Positions 36,507 through 46,329 of a stretch of 64,000 nucleotides of DNA are shown piece by piece; positions within the stretch are counted from its first letter, which is position 1; every line of letters starts with the position of its first letter. The position numbers were made by a program, and so were the translations under genes. The DNA is from Oscarella lobularis (lineage: Eukaryota > Porifera > Homoscleromorpha > Homosclerophorida > Oscarellidae). The stretch covers positions 62,001 through 126,000 of the forward strand of contig NC_089190.1 of NCBI RefSeq assembly GCF_947507565.1. Direction: 5' to 3'. The notes under the pieces are model-generated. The model was given only the letters and a program-made list of their open reading frames with translations, searched no databases and was not told the origin of the DNA.

Positions 36507-36584
36507 GCTATTTTGAGCACGAGGGCGGGGTCGTGGCCAGAAGCGAAGCCGATGGCTGGATCCCGCCCGAGTGCTCTAAATAGC
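36507..36584. repeat. Long imperfect hairpin, about 30-bp stem
   Basis: GCTATTTTGAGCACGAGGGC... pairs with ...CCCGAGTGCTCTAAATAGC around a short purine-rich loop, GC-rich in the middle. A MITE or a small-RNA precursor are both possible. 36590-37186 is otherwise the promoter side of the next gene. Confidence 0.75.
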
Positions 36585-37186
36585 GTATCCAACGAGCATT
36601 AGTAGTGGTGTACTTATCTTATATGATGGGACGCGATTCCGAGCCCATCAGAAGCGCGAATCAAACGCTATTCTGCTACTTTAACCAAGATGAATGTTAT
36701 ATTAGCTGGAAGAGTGGCATCACCCAGATATACCACTCTAATGAGCGCTCCTGATTGGCTCGCAATCACGTGCTATTATATAATTCCAAGGAATTAACTT
36801 GGGTTAGGACACAAAACAGAGGAAATGGCTTTCTTATTCCGTAATCACGCGGCACATGAATGCAGCATATTAAAACGAGATAATTAAACTTTGTATTCCC
36901 AGCGAACAATCATATTGCTCACTTCTCGCAAACGCAAAGAATCTCTTTCTTGAAATGAAGTTATTTCCTTCCTCGTTTATTTTCTGACTCTCCATAAACG
37001 TCCTTCAGGACGGTGTGTTTACCAGGCATACCGTTAACATCCTTTATTGCCAGACTCGCGTGCATGCTTATTAGAGTATGACGGAAATGATTTGTTAGAA
37101 CTTACACACACATATACAGTATATATATATATATCTGTGTTGAAACTACTGATCTTGCATTCAAGCGATCAAGCAACGGAGAAAGC

Positions 37187-37725
37187 ATGCGTCCTCTTCT
37201 GGTGCTAATTTGGCTTCTTTTTGCTCAGTGCTGCAGTGCTTATTATTATACCGGTAAGCGGAAGACGACAACTATTCACCAGAGAACTTTATTCCTGCAG
37301 ATAATGATCGCTCGTGCCGTTACGTGTATACGGGTTTGAAGCAAATGGGCAGTGGAAAGGCAGTGGGCGGAGGATATGCGGCGTCCGCGATGGGGGGCGT
37401 GTTGGACCGTACTCCTCAGTGCGTGCTCAATAGCGTGAACTTGCCCCACGGCTTTAACCACGCCGCCGTCCTCTTCAAAGGAATAGCGCACCACCTTCCG
37501 GGCGGCAACCCCCCCAGGTATGAGAGCAGCGACAACAACATACGGGGGTATAAAACAATCAATGAGGGCAAAAGCGAGGCGACTCCAAGAGAAATTAGGG
37601 GTTTTATCGAACATTACGGAAGAGATTACAGCTATTTTGGCCCAGGAGCAAGAAATTGTCAAGATTTCGCTAAAAAGCTGGTCGATTTCTTGGTAAAAGA
37701 ACGTCCCTGCCATATGGTGAGATAA
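37187..37725 (+). CDS. Secreted permuted-papain-like protein, copy 1 (one frame slip)
   Basis: ATG 37187 starts a signal peptide (RPLLVLIWLLFAQCCSA) identical at nearly all positions to copy 2. One base is missing near 37262 relative to copy 2, after which DDNYSPENFIPADNDRSC continues. The mature protein has GFNHAAVLFKG, HHLPGG and, about 70 residues later, FGPGARNCQDFAKKLVDF. A His strand followed by a C-terminal NCxxF helix is the order seen in circularly permuted papain-like folds (LRAT/PPPDE type); this is inference from the pattern only. There are Cys residues outside the active-site-like motif, as expected for an extracellular protein. Substrate unknown. Confidence 0.65.
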
Positions 37726-39440
37726 GCAACATCTCAACTGATGATTTTGTTCTGTCCAATGCACGTCTTTTATTGTTTTTGTTTTGTTCGTTCTTCATGT
37801 CATGTCTTCAATGTATTGCTCTTGCCAGAACTACAGTAGCGTCACCGCAGGGCCCTCTCCATACAACGTCTAAATTTATATAAGCTGGCGCGTTCAATTA
37901 TAAATGCCGCTTTAGGAGAGTTTAATTCCAAGAAAAAACAGTATGAATGGGAGTGAACAGCTTCTGTACGTTACATTTTCTATCCGGGTAAAGGAGAAAT
38001 TAGAGACGGGACGGTATGAAACAGATTTTTTCGGCGAGCAACCTCTTTCGGCAACTAGGCCCTGGCCAAACAAAAAGAGATGTCAATGCGGCGTTCTAAC
38101 AAACACATACCTAAATCATTCTCAAACACGCATGTGAAATATATGAGTTCGCGGAGTGAGGGGCGGGTAAAGCGGAAGTAGTAAGCGTCACGCATTCACA
38201 AACCGACGTTGGAACGGACGGCCGTTCTCCGAGATGACGACGCGTATCTAGGCGTCCCATAGCTCGTTCAAAAACTCCATCATTGGGCAATAAGAAGATT
38301 AGTTGCTCGTTTTATTTGGTTTATTTGTTTAGGCGCGATTGCGGTCTCAGTGAAAGATGTGGCGTATAAATTACGGAACACATTTACTAGATCCAAGCGT
38401 TCAAAGATCATCGAAAGGTGACTGCATACCTTCTACCGGGCGTGCTAAAAACGCGAGACAGCCGCAATTTAGTCCACCTATTTCGCACACCTTTCAGAGA
38501 GCGCGCGTTCGATCGTTCATTCACAATGAAGACCATAGGCTAATCAACTCCTTTCTAGAGATCAAGAGACAAATCTTACGCTAGTAAAACCCGCACGAGC
38601 CGAAGATTTGAGGCAGGCACGTTATTCCATAATCTACTATGTACATAATAATAATTGATTTAGTATATCCGTCCACTAAGTCCACGCCCACACTAATTGG
38701 GGCCCCAACGGGAGTGCAAGCCTGCATGGTCGACGAAACGCTCTGGCCTTCGTTTCTCTTCGCAAAACAGGAAAAAAGAAGGGAAGAAATAGATAAAAGG
38801 CAACGCGAGTGCCTCTGATGAAGGATGCTAAAAGGCGAGTGGATGCAGGTGTGCCGCGTGCCACTACGGCCACGTCCAAAACTCGAAAAGGCGTTTGAGA
38901 GTAGAAACAGGCTCGCGCGACCAGCGTCGAGGCTCTGATGCCGTTTTTTCGCCTAGAAAACGTGCAAGAAAACGACCGCGGCCTATACAGTGCATGCAAT
39001 CCGGAAAAGGAAATAGGACGTTTCTCTTACCAATTCACCAATGTGTATCCATTTCACAGCAGCAAGCGTGTTGCAGGCGCTGGGTCGAGTGTGCGCGGAG
39101 CACGGACAGGTTCTTTCAGGCTTGCAAGACCTTATATATTCGCAGCGCCAAGTCTTCTTAGATGCATCGCAGTCGTTATTCCTGCTGGATGTTTTTATAC
39201 ATCTCTCTAATTACTTGAAGGCAAAGGGAAAAAACTAAGAGCTGCGAAAGGTCAGAAATACGGTGGGAGAAAGAGAAACGAACATGGCGACTTCGCATAT
39301 TATTATCTCTGCAGCAAAGGGAAAGCCAAGTTGACACATGATTATCTGGGCGAAAATCGATACAGCTGTATAAATAAGGAAAGTTTTATCTTAATATTGC
39401 CTTTCTATAATCAGCCACAAGTCGCGGCGCCTTCGATAGG
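37726..39440. other. Spacer between the duplicated genes, with a possible Ig-like exon
   Basis: 38938-39060 (+) reads FFRLENVQENDRGLYSAC, resembling the E-to-F strand of an immunoglobulin-like domain (LxxxNVxxxDxGxYxC), followed by NPEKEIGRFSYQF. I found no matching first half or neighbouring exon. 37943-38137 and 38357-38584 are open frames without features. I call no gene here. Confidence 0.25.
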
Positions 39441-39805
39441 ACACATAACAGAGAAATAGCTTATTTATTTTATAGTCACGTGGCACAGAAATGCAGGATA
39501 TCATAACAAGGGAAATAGTATATTCCGTCCAGCGAATAATCTTTTTGCTCACGGCTTGCTAACGCAAAAGCTCTCTTCTATGAAATTAGCAACCTTATCA
39601 GTTATTTCCTTTATCGTTTACCTTCAACTCTGCGTAAACGTCCATAAAGCCGGCGTGTCTACGGAGCAAACAATTCACATCCTTTATTGCCAGACTCGCG
39701 TGCATGCTTATTAAATGATGACGGAAATGAGTTGTTAGATTGTACATATATATCTGAGCTGAGACCACTGGTCTTGCATTCAAGCAATCAAGCAACAGAG
39801 AAAGC

Positions 39806-40330
39806 ATGCGTCCTCTTCTGGTGCTAATTTGGCTGCTTTTTGTTCAGTGCTGCAGTGCTGGTGATTATGACGGTAAGCGGGGAGACGACAGACATTCACC
39901 AGAGAACATTATACCTGCAGATAATGATCAGACTTGCCGTAACGTCAAAATTGGTTCGAAGAAAATGAGCGTTTTTAAGCCAGGGGTGGGAGAATCTGCG
40001 GCGTCCAACTTTGAGACCGCCATGGGCTACGCTCCTCAGTGCGTGCTCGATGGCGTGAACTTGCCCTACGGCTCTGGTAACCACGCCGTCGTTTTTTTCA
40101 AAGGAAAATCGCACCACGTTCCGGGCGGCTACTCCCCCAAGTATCATAACACCTACGACATAGACGACGAGTATAGAGAAATAAAACAGGGCCAAAGCCA
40201 GTCGACTCCAACAGATATTAAAATTTTTATCGAACATTACGGAAGCGATTATCACTATTGGGGCCCAGGAGCGAGAAATTGTCAAGATTTTGCACAAAAG
40301 CAATCAATTGGATTAATAACGTTCACGTGA
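39806..40330 (+). CDS. Secreted permuted-papain-like protein, copy 2
   Basis: An intact 174-codon frame from ATG 39806. Signal peptide RPLLVLIWLLFVQCCSA, then GDDRHSPENIIPADNDQTC, SGNHAVVFFKGKSHHVPGGY and YWGPGARNCQDFAQKQ, the last aligning with copy 1. The C-terminus (SIGLITFT) differs from copy 1 (LVDFLVKERPCHMVR), so the last residues have diverged or an intron is missed at CAAAAGCAAT. Upstream sequence is shared with copy 1 (CTTTATTGCCAGACTCGCGT, TGACGGAAATGA, ATTCAAGC-ATCAAGCAAC), so the promoter was duplicated with the gene. No known family name can be assigned from motifs alone. Confidence 0.75.
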   Translation: MRPLLVLIWLLFVQCCSAGDYDGKRGDDRHSPENIIPADNDQTCRNVKIGSKKMSVFKPGVGESAASNFETAMGYAPQCVLDGVNLPYGSGNHAVVFFKGKSHHVPGGYSPKYHNTYDIDDEYREIKQGQSQSTPTDIKIFIEHYGSDYHYWGPGARNCQDFAQKQSIGLITFT

Positions 40331-40961
40331 TTTATATGCGTCATTTTTTTGCACTGTTTAAGCCTCGCAGAGCGAGTTCCTTCCTATTTCTCGCATCCTA
40401 GTGGTAAGATTGTTTTGTTTGAATTCATTGGCGTCCGGTTTTTCTCTAATCGCGATAAGGGGCCCCTCAATGGGTGATCGAGCCGAATCTCTCTTCCCTC
40501 CTCCCTAACCGTCTCGTTCCTCCGACGTAGAATATTTTCTCTCTAATATGAGTAGTTTTACATGTCATTTTAGTCGTCTCTCTTAGATATGACAGCAGTT
40601 GCGCATATCCGCCGCCATATTTGAAAAAGTCGATCGCCGAAAAACAGCAGAAGGAGCGATTCGGCATTACCTCTCCGCTCTCTGAACAATCAAGTAGCCT
40701 TTAAGGTACGTTTCACGGACTCGTCGCGTTATGGGATCCCTCTTAATATAGAGAGTTTAGGAGTAGACCACGTTTTTCCAATCGAATTAACTCTATAATT
40801 CAGTCTACGTGTTTCAACGGCCAGACGTTTAATTAATGAACCCATAAGGTTCGCTTTCACAGTCAGTGGATCAAACAATCGCGCTATAATTAGGAAACTT
40901 GAAAATTAATTAAATATTTTGATTTCTTTAGTTTCTATACTTTGATTCGAAGACAGTGAAG

Positions 40962-41234
40962 TGACAGCGATGAAGAAGAAGAAGAAGAGAAGAAGCTGCT
41001 TCGTGTCAGTGTAGAACTGAAGCAGAAGATTCCGCCTGAGCATCCAGCAGTCAGAATTCACAACAGAGGTATAACCTGTGACCATATTTGATAGGTGACA
41101 CGTGGGGACTTTGTAGTGTGGGGTGCAGTATCTCTTTGGGCTTGAGAACTCCTCTCAGGGTCAATGACATACTGCTTAGGAGTAGGTTGCGTAAAAAAGT
41201 GCTTTCTGGAGAGTTTGATGTGGCGTTGATATGA
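40962..41234 (+). CDS. Possible 3' exons of an unidentified gene
   Basis: An acidic run (DSDEEEEEEKK) leads into LLRVSVELKQKIPPEHPAV and RIHNR. If the 26-bp GTATAA...GATAG stretch at about 41069-41094 is spliced out in phase, the frame continues GDTWGLCSVGCSIS, PLRVNDILLRSRLRKKVL and SGEFDVALI to a TGA at 41232. Such an intron would be unusually short. I do not recognise the family and no upstream exons are placed. Confidence 0.25.
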
Positions 41235-41560
41235 ATCAAGTTTTGACGAAGTTATGCATGTGCTTTCGAATCTGGGATTTGGGCGTGCGGGGTTTATTTC
41301 GTGGAGTTCTGGTGTGAGAACCGTTGTCTAAAATTTAAAAAACGTAAAAGCGATTTTCTCTCTCAGATTTCACCTGAAAAATCAAATATTTGCTGTGGGA
41401 TCTCAATTTAAATTAGCGATACTGCCCGTTTTCGCGAAGACTCAACCACTAACAAAAGTCTAGAATATCAAATATTAGTGTAAAAGGCCGCTGGCCGAAA
41501 CAACAGCAGAAGGGGCGTTTACCATTAAATAATCAAATAATTAAAAGTATCAAAAAACAA

Positions 41561-41778
41561 TCTACCTATACAGAGAGCTGTATAGGTAACAAAAGTAAAC
41601 AGTCTACCCATACAGAAAGCTGTATAAGTAACCAGCAGTCTACCCATACAGAAAGCCGTAGGAGTAACAAAACTAACAAAAGTAAACAGTGTACCCATAC
41701 AGCTCTCTGTATAAGTAACTCAACAGTCTACCTATACAGAGAACTGTATAGGCAACAAAACTAAACAGTCTACGCATA
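41561..41778. repeat. Array of five to six hairpin-forming units
   Basis: Units of about 33-54 bp, each CAGTCTACC(C/T)ATACAGARAGCT followed by GTATARGTAAC, so that CCTATACAG and CTGTATAGG flank each centre as an inverted repeat, separated by A-rich spacers (AAAAGTAAA). Confidence 0.8.
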
Positions 41779-42194
41779 TAATGATTGTGTATTATTGATG
41801 TATTTTAATTAGCCTGTAAAGCGGAAGAAGCAAGGACGCAGAGGCAATGCCAAGTTGCTCAACGAACACGAAAAGGGAACATCATCGCGCTTTTTGTTAT
41901 TCTTTTTTATAGTGCATGAAATTTAGTACATAGATATAGGAGGCTTTCGATCTCCAGGGTATGGAGACGAAAGCAGCGCGCATTTTAGCTTAGGAACGCG
42001 CGCAGGCATACACCTTGCACGTCGCGCGCGTACACATTCTCGCAAATGTAGGTAAAGTCATGTTAAAATTTTTATTAAAAATATCCCGTATGTCCAAAAT
42101 AAAATTTTAAAAACGTCCTCACCCGTCTCTCCTCCCTCCTCCTCCTTGTCGTTGTCCCTGCGTCGCCGCTCCAGTGAGAGACTGAGACTGCAGT

Positions 42195-42432
42195 CTCCAC
42201 AGTGGACTTTAACCCAAGTCCAGAGGGGGAAAGGCACATTGACCTCCAGGAGGGAGACTATCACCCAAGTCCCCAGGGAAGAGCGGATTATCCTCCAGCC
42301 CTCAAGGAGCGAGACTTTATCCCAAGTCCCCAGGGGGACAGCTGATTAGCCTCCGGCTGCCAGGGAGGGAGGAGCTCATTAACCTCCAGCCCACAAGGAG
42401 GGAGACTTTCACCCAAGTCCCCAGGGTCATCG
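42195..42432. repeat. Minisatellite, about 66-bp unit, three to four copies
   Basis: CCCAAGTCC(CC)AGGG and TAACCTCCAGCCC...AAGGAGGGAGACT recur at about 42211, 42264, 42320 and 42411. 40330-42195 otherwise holds only the items listed separately. Confidence 0.75.
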
Positions 42433-42717
42433 CTTCGTCTACGTCATCTTCTTTATGCATACAAACATCGTCGAGAACTAAAATAAGAACTAAAATTTGA
42501 ATTTTGAATTCTAGTTAAATACACGTATTATTTATTTACCTTGATATGGGAGAGGGAAGATTGTGAAAGAGGAGGAGGGACTTGATGCATCTTCACATAT
42601 AACTATCTACAAAAAAGCCAATTTTAGACAAAATTTGAGGTGTGACGTCAATTTGGCAGCGCGATATCAAACAGGAAACCAAACCCCATTATTTCATAAA
42701 GAAATAATGAGAATCAA

Positions 42718-43300
42718 AGAGGTGACCCAAACCTCTCAAAAACGATGTGCTATAGTTCACGGATGCTAAAAAACTTGACCTCGCAAATTTCCCTAGATCT
42801 ACACTACTTTATTAGTACAACAACCCCGCGAGGTTACACAGTTTACGGGTTAAATTTAACACCAAAAAAGACCCACTTCCGGTACACCTTAATTAGCCAC
42901 GCCCTTTCGAAATAAAAAAATTCGTCGCGGTTGTCGAATTTGAGACCGTAGAGTCGACTAGATACTTGAGATCGATCGTTTTACGTGAAAAAATCGGAAT
43001 TCTGTGAGGTGAGGTTTTGGAGCAAAAACCGTGTGCTATAGCTCACGGATGCTAAAAAATCTCACCTCGCCGATTTTTAAATAAACGCGCTAAATCTATT
43101 GTGTTTTATGAGTTTGATAACTCTGCGAGGTCGATTGCTTGGTGCGAGTCGAATTTTGGGCAAAATTACACTACTTCCGTTACGAATTAGGATTAACCAC
43201 GCCCCTTTACAAATTCTCGATAAAATTGGCGTCGAAGCGAAGCTTGGCCTAGTTCTAGGAGCCTTTGGGAAAGAAAAACCACTTCTTCTTACTTTCGACT
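42718..43300. repeat. Diverged tandem duplication, about 290-bp unit
   Basis: 42718-43007 and 43008-43300 align along their length: GTGCTATAG(T/C)TCACGGATGC, then CTTCCGGTAC / CTTCCGTTAC and AGCCACGCCC / AACCACGCCC. The open frame 43099-43380 lies in the second unit and is probably not a gene. Confidence 0.65.
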
Positions 43301-43370
43301 ATTTTGATCGTGCTTCTGGCTTGGAGATGTTCGGCGACGCGATGGAGAGCATTCGCGGGGCATCAGTTGC

Positions 43371-43484
43371 TGTGGTGTAAGACTCTATAGTCTAAGGACA
43401 GCACGCTATGCATGACGTCACATACTGCACGCATATATACACGCTACATACACAAATACAGTCACTTGGTATCACAATAGCACA
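43371..43484 (+). repeat. 5' LTR (114 bp)
   Basis: TGTGGTGTAAGACTCTATAG ... ATCACAATAGCACA, identical to the 3' LTR. It contains a TGACGTCA-centred palindrome (CRE-like) and TATATA, plausible promoter elements. Confidence 0.95.
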
Positions 43485-43506
43485 TGGTGACAGGATAGGA
43501 TTCGCT

Positions 43507-44922
43507 ATGCAACATCTCCACCCCGACCGCTTCGATATGCGCAACGGCGCCCAGGAATGGCCTCTCTGGATCGAACACTTCGAACGCTTTCGAATCGCCA
43601 CGGGCCTCGACAAAAAGGGGGAGAAGATCCAAGTCAACACCCTCCTCTTCCACTTAGGCAGAAAAGCTGAGGAGATTTTCAAATCGTTCAACCTGACTCA
43701 AGCGGACGCCGACAAGTACGACACGGTGAAGCAGAAGCTTCAGCACCACTTCGTCCGGCAACGCAACGTCATTTTCGAACGAGCCGTCTTCAACCAGCGC
43801 GTCCAGCGCGACGGCGAAAACGCGGAGTCATTCGTCACGGCCCTCTTCACGCTCGCCGAGCATTGCGCCTACGACGCCCTCCGCGACGACCTGATACGCG
43901 ACCGCATTGTCGTGGGAATTCGCGACAACGAGCTATCGCGCAAGCTCCAGCTTCAAGCGGACCTCACCCTCGAAAGGGTCATCACGCAAGTGCGCCAAAA
44001 TGAGGACATCCACGGCCATCAGCCCGTTGTCCGCGCTCAAGCGTCTATCCCGCACGCTGCAGCTGCTCTCGACGCGGTGGGTGTCTCACGCGCCGCACCC
44101 CTTTCTCGCGTGGGAACGACACGCCCCCGCTACAACAAGCCGTCTACAACGACGCACGCCGTCTCCTACGACAGCGAAAAAAGGCCCGGGATGGAGCAGA
44201 CGAAGTCCTGTGGCTGGTGTGGAAGATCCGCGACACATCCGCGTGACAACTGCCCCGCAGTTAACGCCGATTGCGGACTCTGCGGCAAACATGGCCACTA
44301 CGCCCGCGTTTGCCGCAGCGCACCCCCCGAACGCGAAACGGACACTCCTGAACCCGATTCGCGCTCGCTCAACGAAGTCGTCGAATCGGACGACGCTATA
44401 TTCTTCGGTGATCTACACGTCGACGACGTCACCGGCGATTCCCCGGATCAACCGTGGCTCGTGCCTCTGAGAGTGGGCGCGGTTCCGGTGGTTTTCAAGA
44501 TTGATTCCGGCGCTGACGCTACCGCTATCCCGGACTCTCTCTACCGAACGGTCTTTCGCACCCCGCTGACCCAGCCTACGACTACGCTCAAAGCTGCCTC
44601 GGGCGCCGACCTCTCCCTTCTCGGAGCGTTTCGATCGTCTCTTTCACGAACGGACGGACGCATCTCGCTTCCGCAGGAAATCGTCTACGTCATCAACGAC
44701 CTGCACGTGCCTCTCCTCTCCAGACACGCGAGCACGGCACTTCAACTGATCCGACGGATCGACATACTCGAGCTTCCACGACGCGCTTGTGAGGACTCGA
44801 TTGTCTCCCTAGACGGCGAACGCCTCAGCTCCAACGCTATTCCTCGTCTCCTCACGGGGGAAGAAGAGAAGACGGATCCGCCAGACAAAGCCGACACGCG
44901 TCGCGCTCGAAGATCTCCCTGA
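43507..44922 (+). CDS. Gag-aspartic protease polyprotein of the LTR element
   Basis: ATG 43507 (MQHLHPDRF) is preferred to the in-frame ATG 43408, which lies in the LTR. Retrotransposon-gag capsid-like helices come first (WPLWIEHFERFR, LLFHLGRKAEEIF, FVTALFTLAEHCAYD). Two CCHC-like knuckles follow (CGWCGRSATHPRDNC and CGLCGKHGHYARVC). The aspartic-protease segment has FKIDSGADATAIP, the retroviral-type D-S-G catalytic motif. The frame ends at TGA 44920, 49 bp before the 3' LTR. Neither the end of the protease nor any downstream pol is followed by RT motifs, so pol is deleted rather than frameshifted. Confidence 0.9.
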   Translation: MQHLHPDRFDMRNGAQEWPLWIEHFERFRIATGLDKKGEKIQVNTLLFHLGRKAEEIFKSFNLTQADADKYDTVKQKLQHHFVRQRNVIFERAVFNQRVQRDGENAESFVTALFTLAEHCAYDALRDDLIRDRIVVGIRDNELSRKLQLQADLTLERVITQVRQNEDIHGHQPVVRAQASIPHAAAALDAVGVSRAAPLSRVGTTRPRYNKPSTTTHAVSYDSEKRPGMEQTKSCGWCGRSATHPRDNCPAVNADCGLCGKHGHYARVCRSAPPERETDTPEPDSRSLNEVVESDDAIFFGDLHVDDVTGDSPDQPWLVPLRVGAVPVVFKIDSGADATAIPDSLYRTVFRTPLTQPTTTLKAASGADLSLLGAFRSSLSRTDGRISLPQEIVYVINDLHVPLLSRHASTALQLIRRIDILELPRRACEDSIVSLDGERLSSNAIPRLLTGEEEKTDPPDKADTRRARRSP

Positions 44923-44971
44923 GAGGAATCGAAACCCGCATCGTTCAGTGTTGTGTTCTGGGAAAGAAGGA

Positions 44972-45085
44972 TGTGGTGTAAGACTCTATAGTCTAAGGAC
45001 AGCACGCTATGCATGACGTCACATACTGCACGCATATATACACGCTACATACACAAATACAGTCACTTGGTATCACAATAGCACA
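44972..45085 (+). repeat. 3' LTR (114 bp)
   Basis: Base-for-base identical to 43371-43484 and followed by the GTTGC target duplication. 45091-45480 downstream has no recognised gene. Confidence 0.95.
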
Positions 45086-45492
45086 GTTGCCTACAGATAT
45101 TTCATAATTACGCATGGTATCGTCGTCGCAGCGATTCGTACCGTAGGAGGTTTTCGATCCACACTTTGACCGACATACAAGACGATTTCGAGCTCGAAAA
45201 CGCATGAATACTGCGAAGATGGGATTCGGAGTAACGTTGGGTACGTTCCGAAGAGCATACAGCGCCCGATGTCTTCGCTAAGAGAAGATGCGCGTTCAAA
45301 CGAGAAACATCGAAAAGCGCTATACGGGGAATAGGCGTCCCGGACAAACGAAAAACGCACAAAACGAAATACATATGTAGGTCTCGCTAAAAAATACTAA
45401 AAAAAGAAAAAGAAGAAAACAGAATGAAACAGACTACCCCCGTCACAACTACATCGTACCAATATAAAATTTTGAAAAAGATATTTAATTAA

Positions 45493-46310
45493 TTAATTAA
45501 TACCCCAAATCACGTAAAACTTTCTGACAGCACTAACTCCAAAGACTTCTTCTGCAGCGCGCCGATCAATGACAGGACGTCTCACGAGAGCTATACATAT
45601 ACTCCTTACCATTGCATCACACCCATTGAAATTGTGCCAGCTGTCCAGCATAGAGTAGACACGTTCATTGGGATTGCCCCTGTGCTTCTCTTCTAACGCT
45701 GCTTCGCGCTCTTTCTCTCCAGGCAAACGTCGAGAAACCTCTTTCCACTTGTCAATCAGGAAAGGAACCAATTGTTGAAGTTCTTCGTCCGTCACCTGTC
45801 GATCAACTACTGTCTCGCTTGAAGTAATAAATCCTTTTTAAATAAAAATTATTCATTAACATCGTCATTATGATTTGTTTACGCGCTGCATGAGGTCGTT
45901 CAGGGTTGGTGGCAGGAGAATCAATGGTTTGACGGCGAGATTCCCGGACTGCTTTTAATTCATTTCTAAAAGTGAGTAATCAGACATGTTTATTTATTTA
46001 TTTCTTGATAGAAATTCACTTTGTGGTCTGAAGGTCTTCCTTTAGGTGAACGTTCTCTTTCTTCATATCTCTGCATTGAATTTCCAATTTAGATCTGCAA
46101 CAAGAATGCTATCTATGATCACATGATAGACGATAATATAAAGAGTGAGTCACGTCAGTCTTTTCACTTTCCAAATCGCGATTTTTGGTCCTGAAGAAAA
46201 ATTCCGTCACGTGATGTTAATCACTATTTCTTGCAATACCTTAGAGCTATATATTACTTCCAAGCAATTCACGGATTGGACTGTCTTCGTTGTTTGCTTT
46301 TAGAATCTGA
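45493..46310 (-). CDS. Coiled-coil and Death-domain protein (3' exons)
   Basis: The last exon (45493 to about 45811) encodes a Death domain: DEELQQLVPFLIDKWKEVSR, EKEREAALEEKHRG, ERVYSMLDSWHN and MVRSICIALVRRPVIDRR. Its length and helix pattern are typical of Death adaptors. Upstream on the same strand are short exon-like blocks: about 45877-45955 (frame uncertain) and about 46025-46095, which gives SKLEIQCRDMKKENVHLKED, a heptad-rich coiled coil between a CAG acceptor and an AAG|TGA boundary. A further block near 46260-46300 gives NNEDSPIRELLG. Phases between blocks are not all resolved. Whether these exons join the SMYD-like exons directly upstream is open. Confidence 0.5.
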
Positions 46311-46329
46311 AAAGAATGATCAAGGTCGA

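Larger units (their letters stand above)
36820..40330. repeat. Tandem segmental duplication holding the two secreted-protein genes
   Basis: Unit 1 is about 36820-37725 and unit 2 about 39440-40330, both on the plus strand and 2.6 kb apart. Homology starts about 370 bp before each ATG (for example GAGAAA...AATC(A/T)T-TTGCTCAC, GCGTGCATGCTTATTA). Confidence 0.75.
43366..45090 (+). mobile_element. Intact non-autonomous LTR retrotransposon (gag-protease only)
   Basis: 1715-bp element (43371-45085) with identical 114-bp LTRs starting TG and ending CA, a 5-bp target duplication GTTGC on both sides (43366-43370 and 45086-45090), a primer-binding site starting TGGTGACAGG directly after the 5' LTR, and a purine tract GGGAAAGAAGGA just before the 3' LTR. 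It encodes gag and aspartic protease but no reverse transcriptase, RNase H or integrase, so it must be moved in trans. The Ty3/gypsy-like gag suggests its helper. Identical LTRs imply recent insertion. Confidence 0.93.

Noticed and set aside
38676-38999. 107-codon minus-strand frame opposite the Ig-like stretch
   Set aside because: No signature; appears to be the antisense of a GC-rich segment.
41561-41778. CRISPR-like regular array
   Set aside because: The organism is eukaryotic, the spacers are low-complexity and uneven, and the units are palindromic minisatellites.
43099-43380. 93-codon open frame before the retroelement
   Set aside because: Lies in the second unit of a diverged tandem duplication and has no recognised domain; kept only as a finding about interruption.
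43907-44470. 187-codon frame overlapping gag
   Set aside because: An alternate frame of the GC-rich gag coding sequence, without domain signatures.
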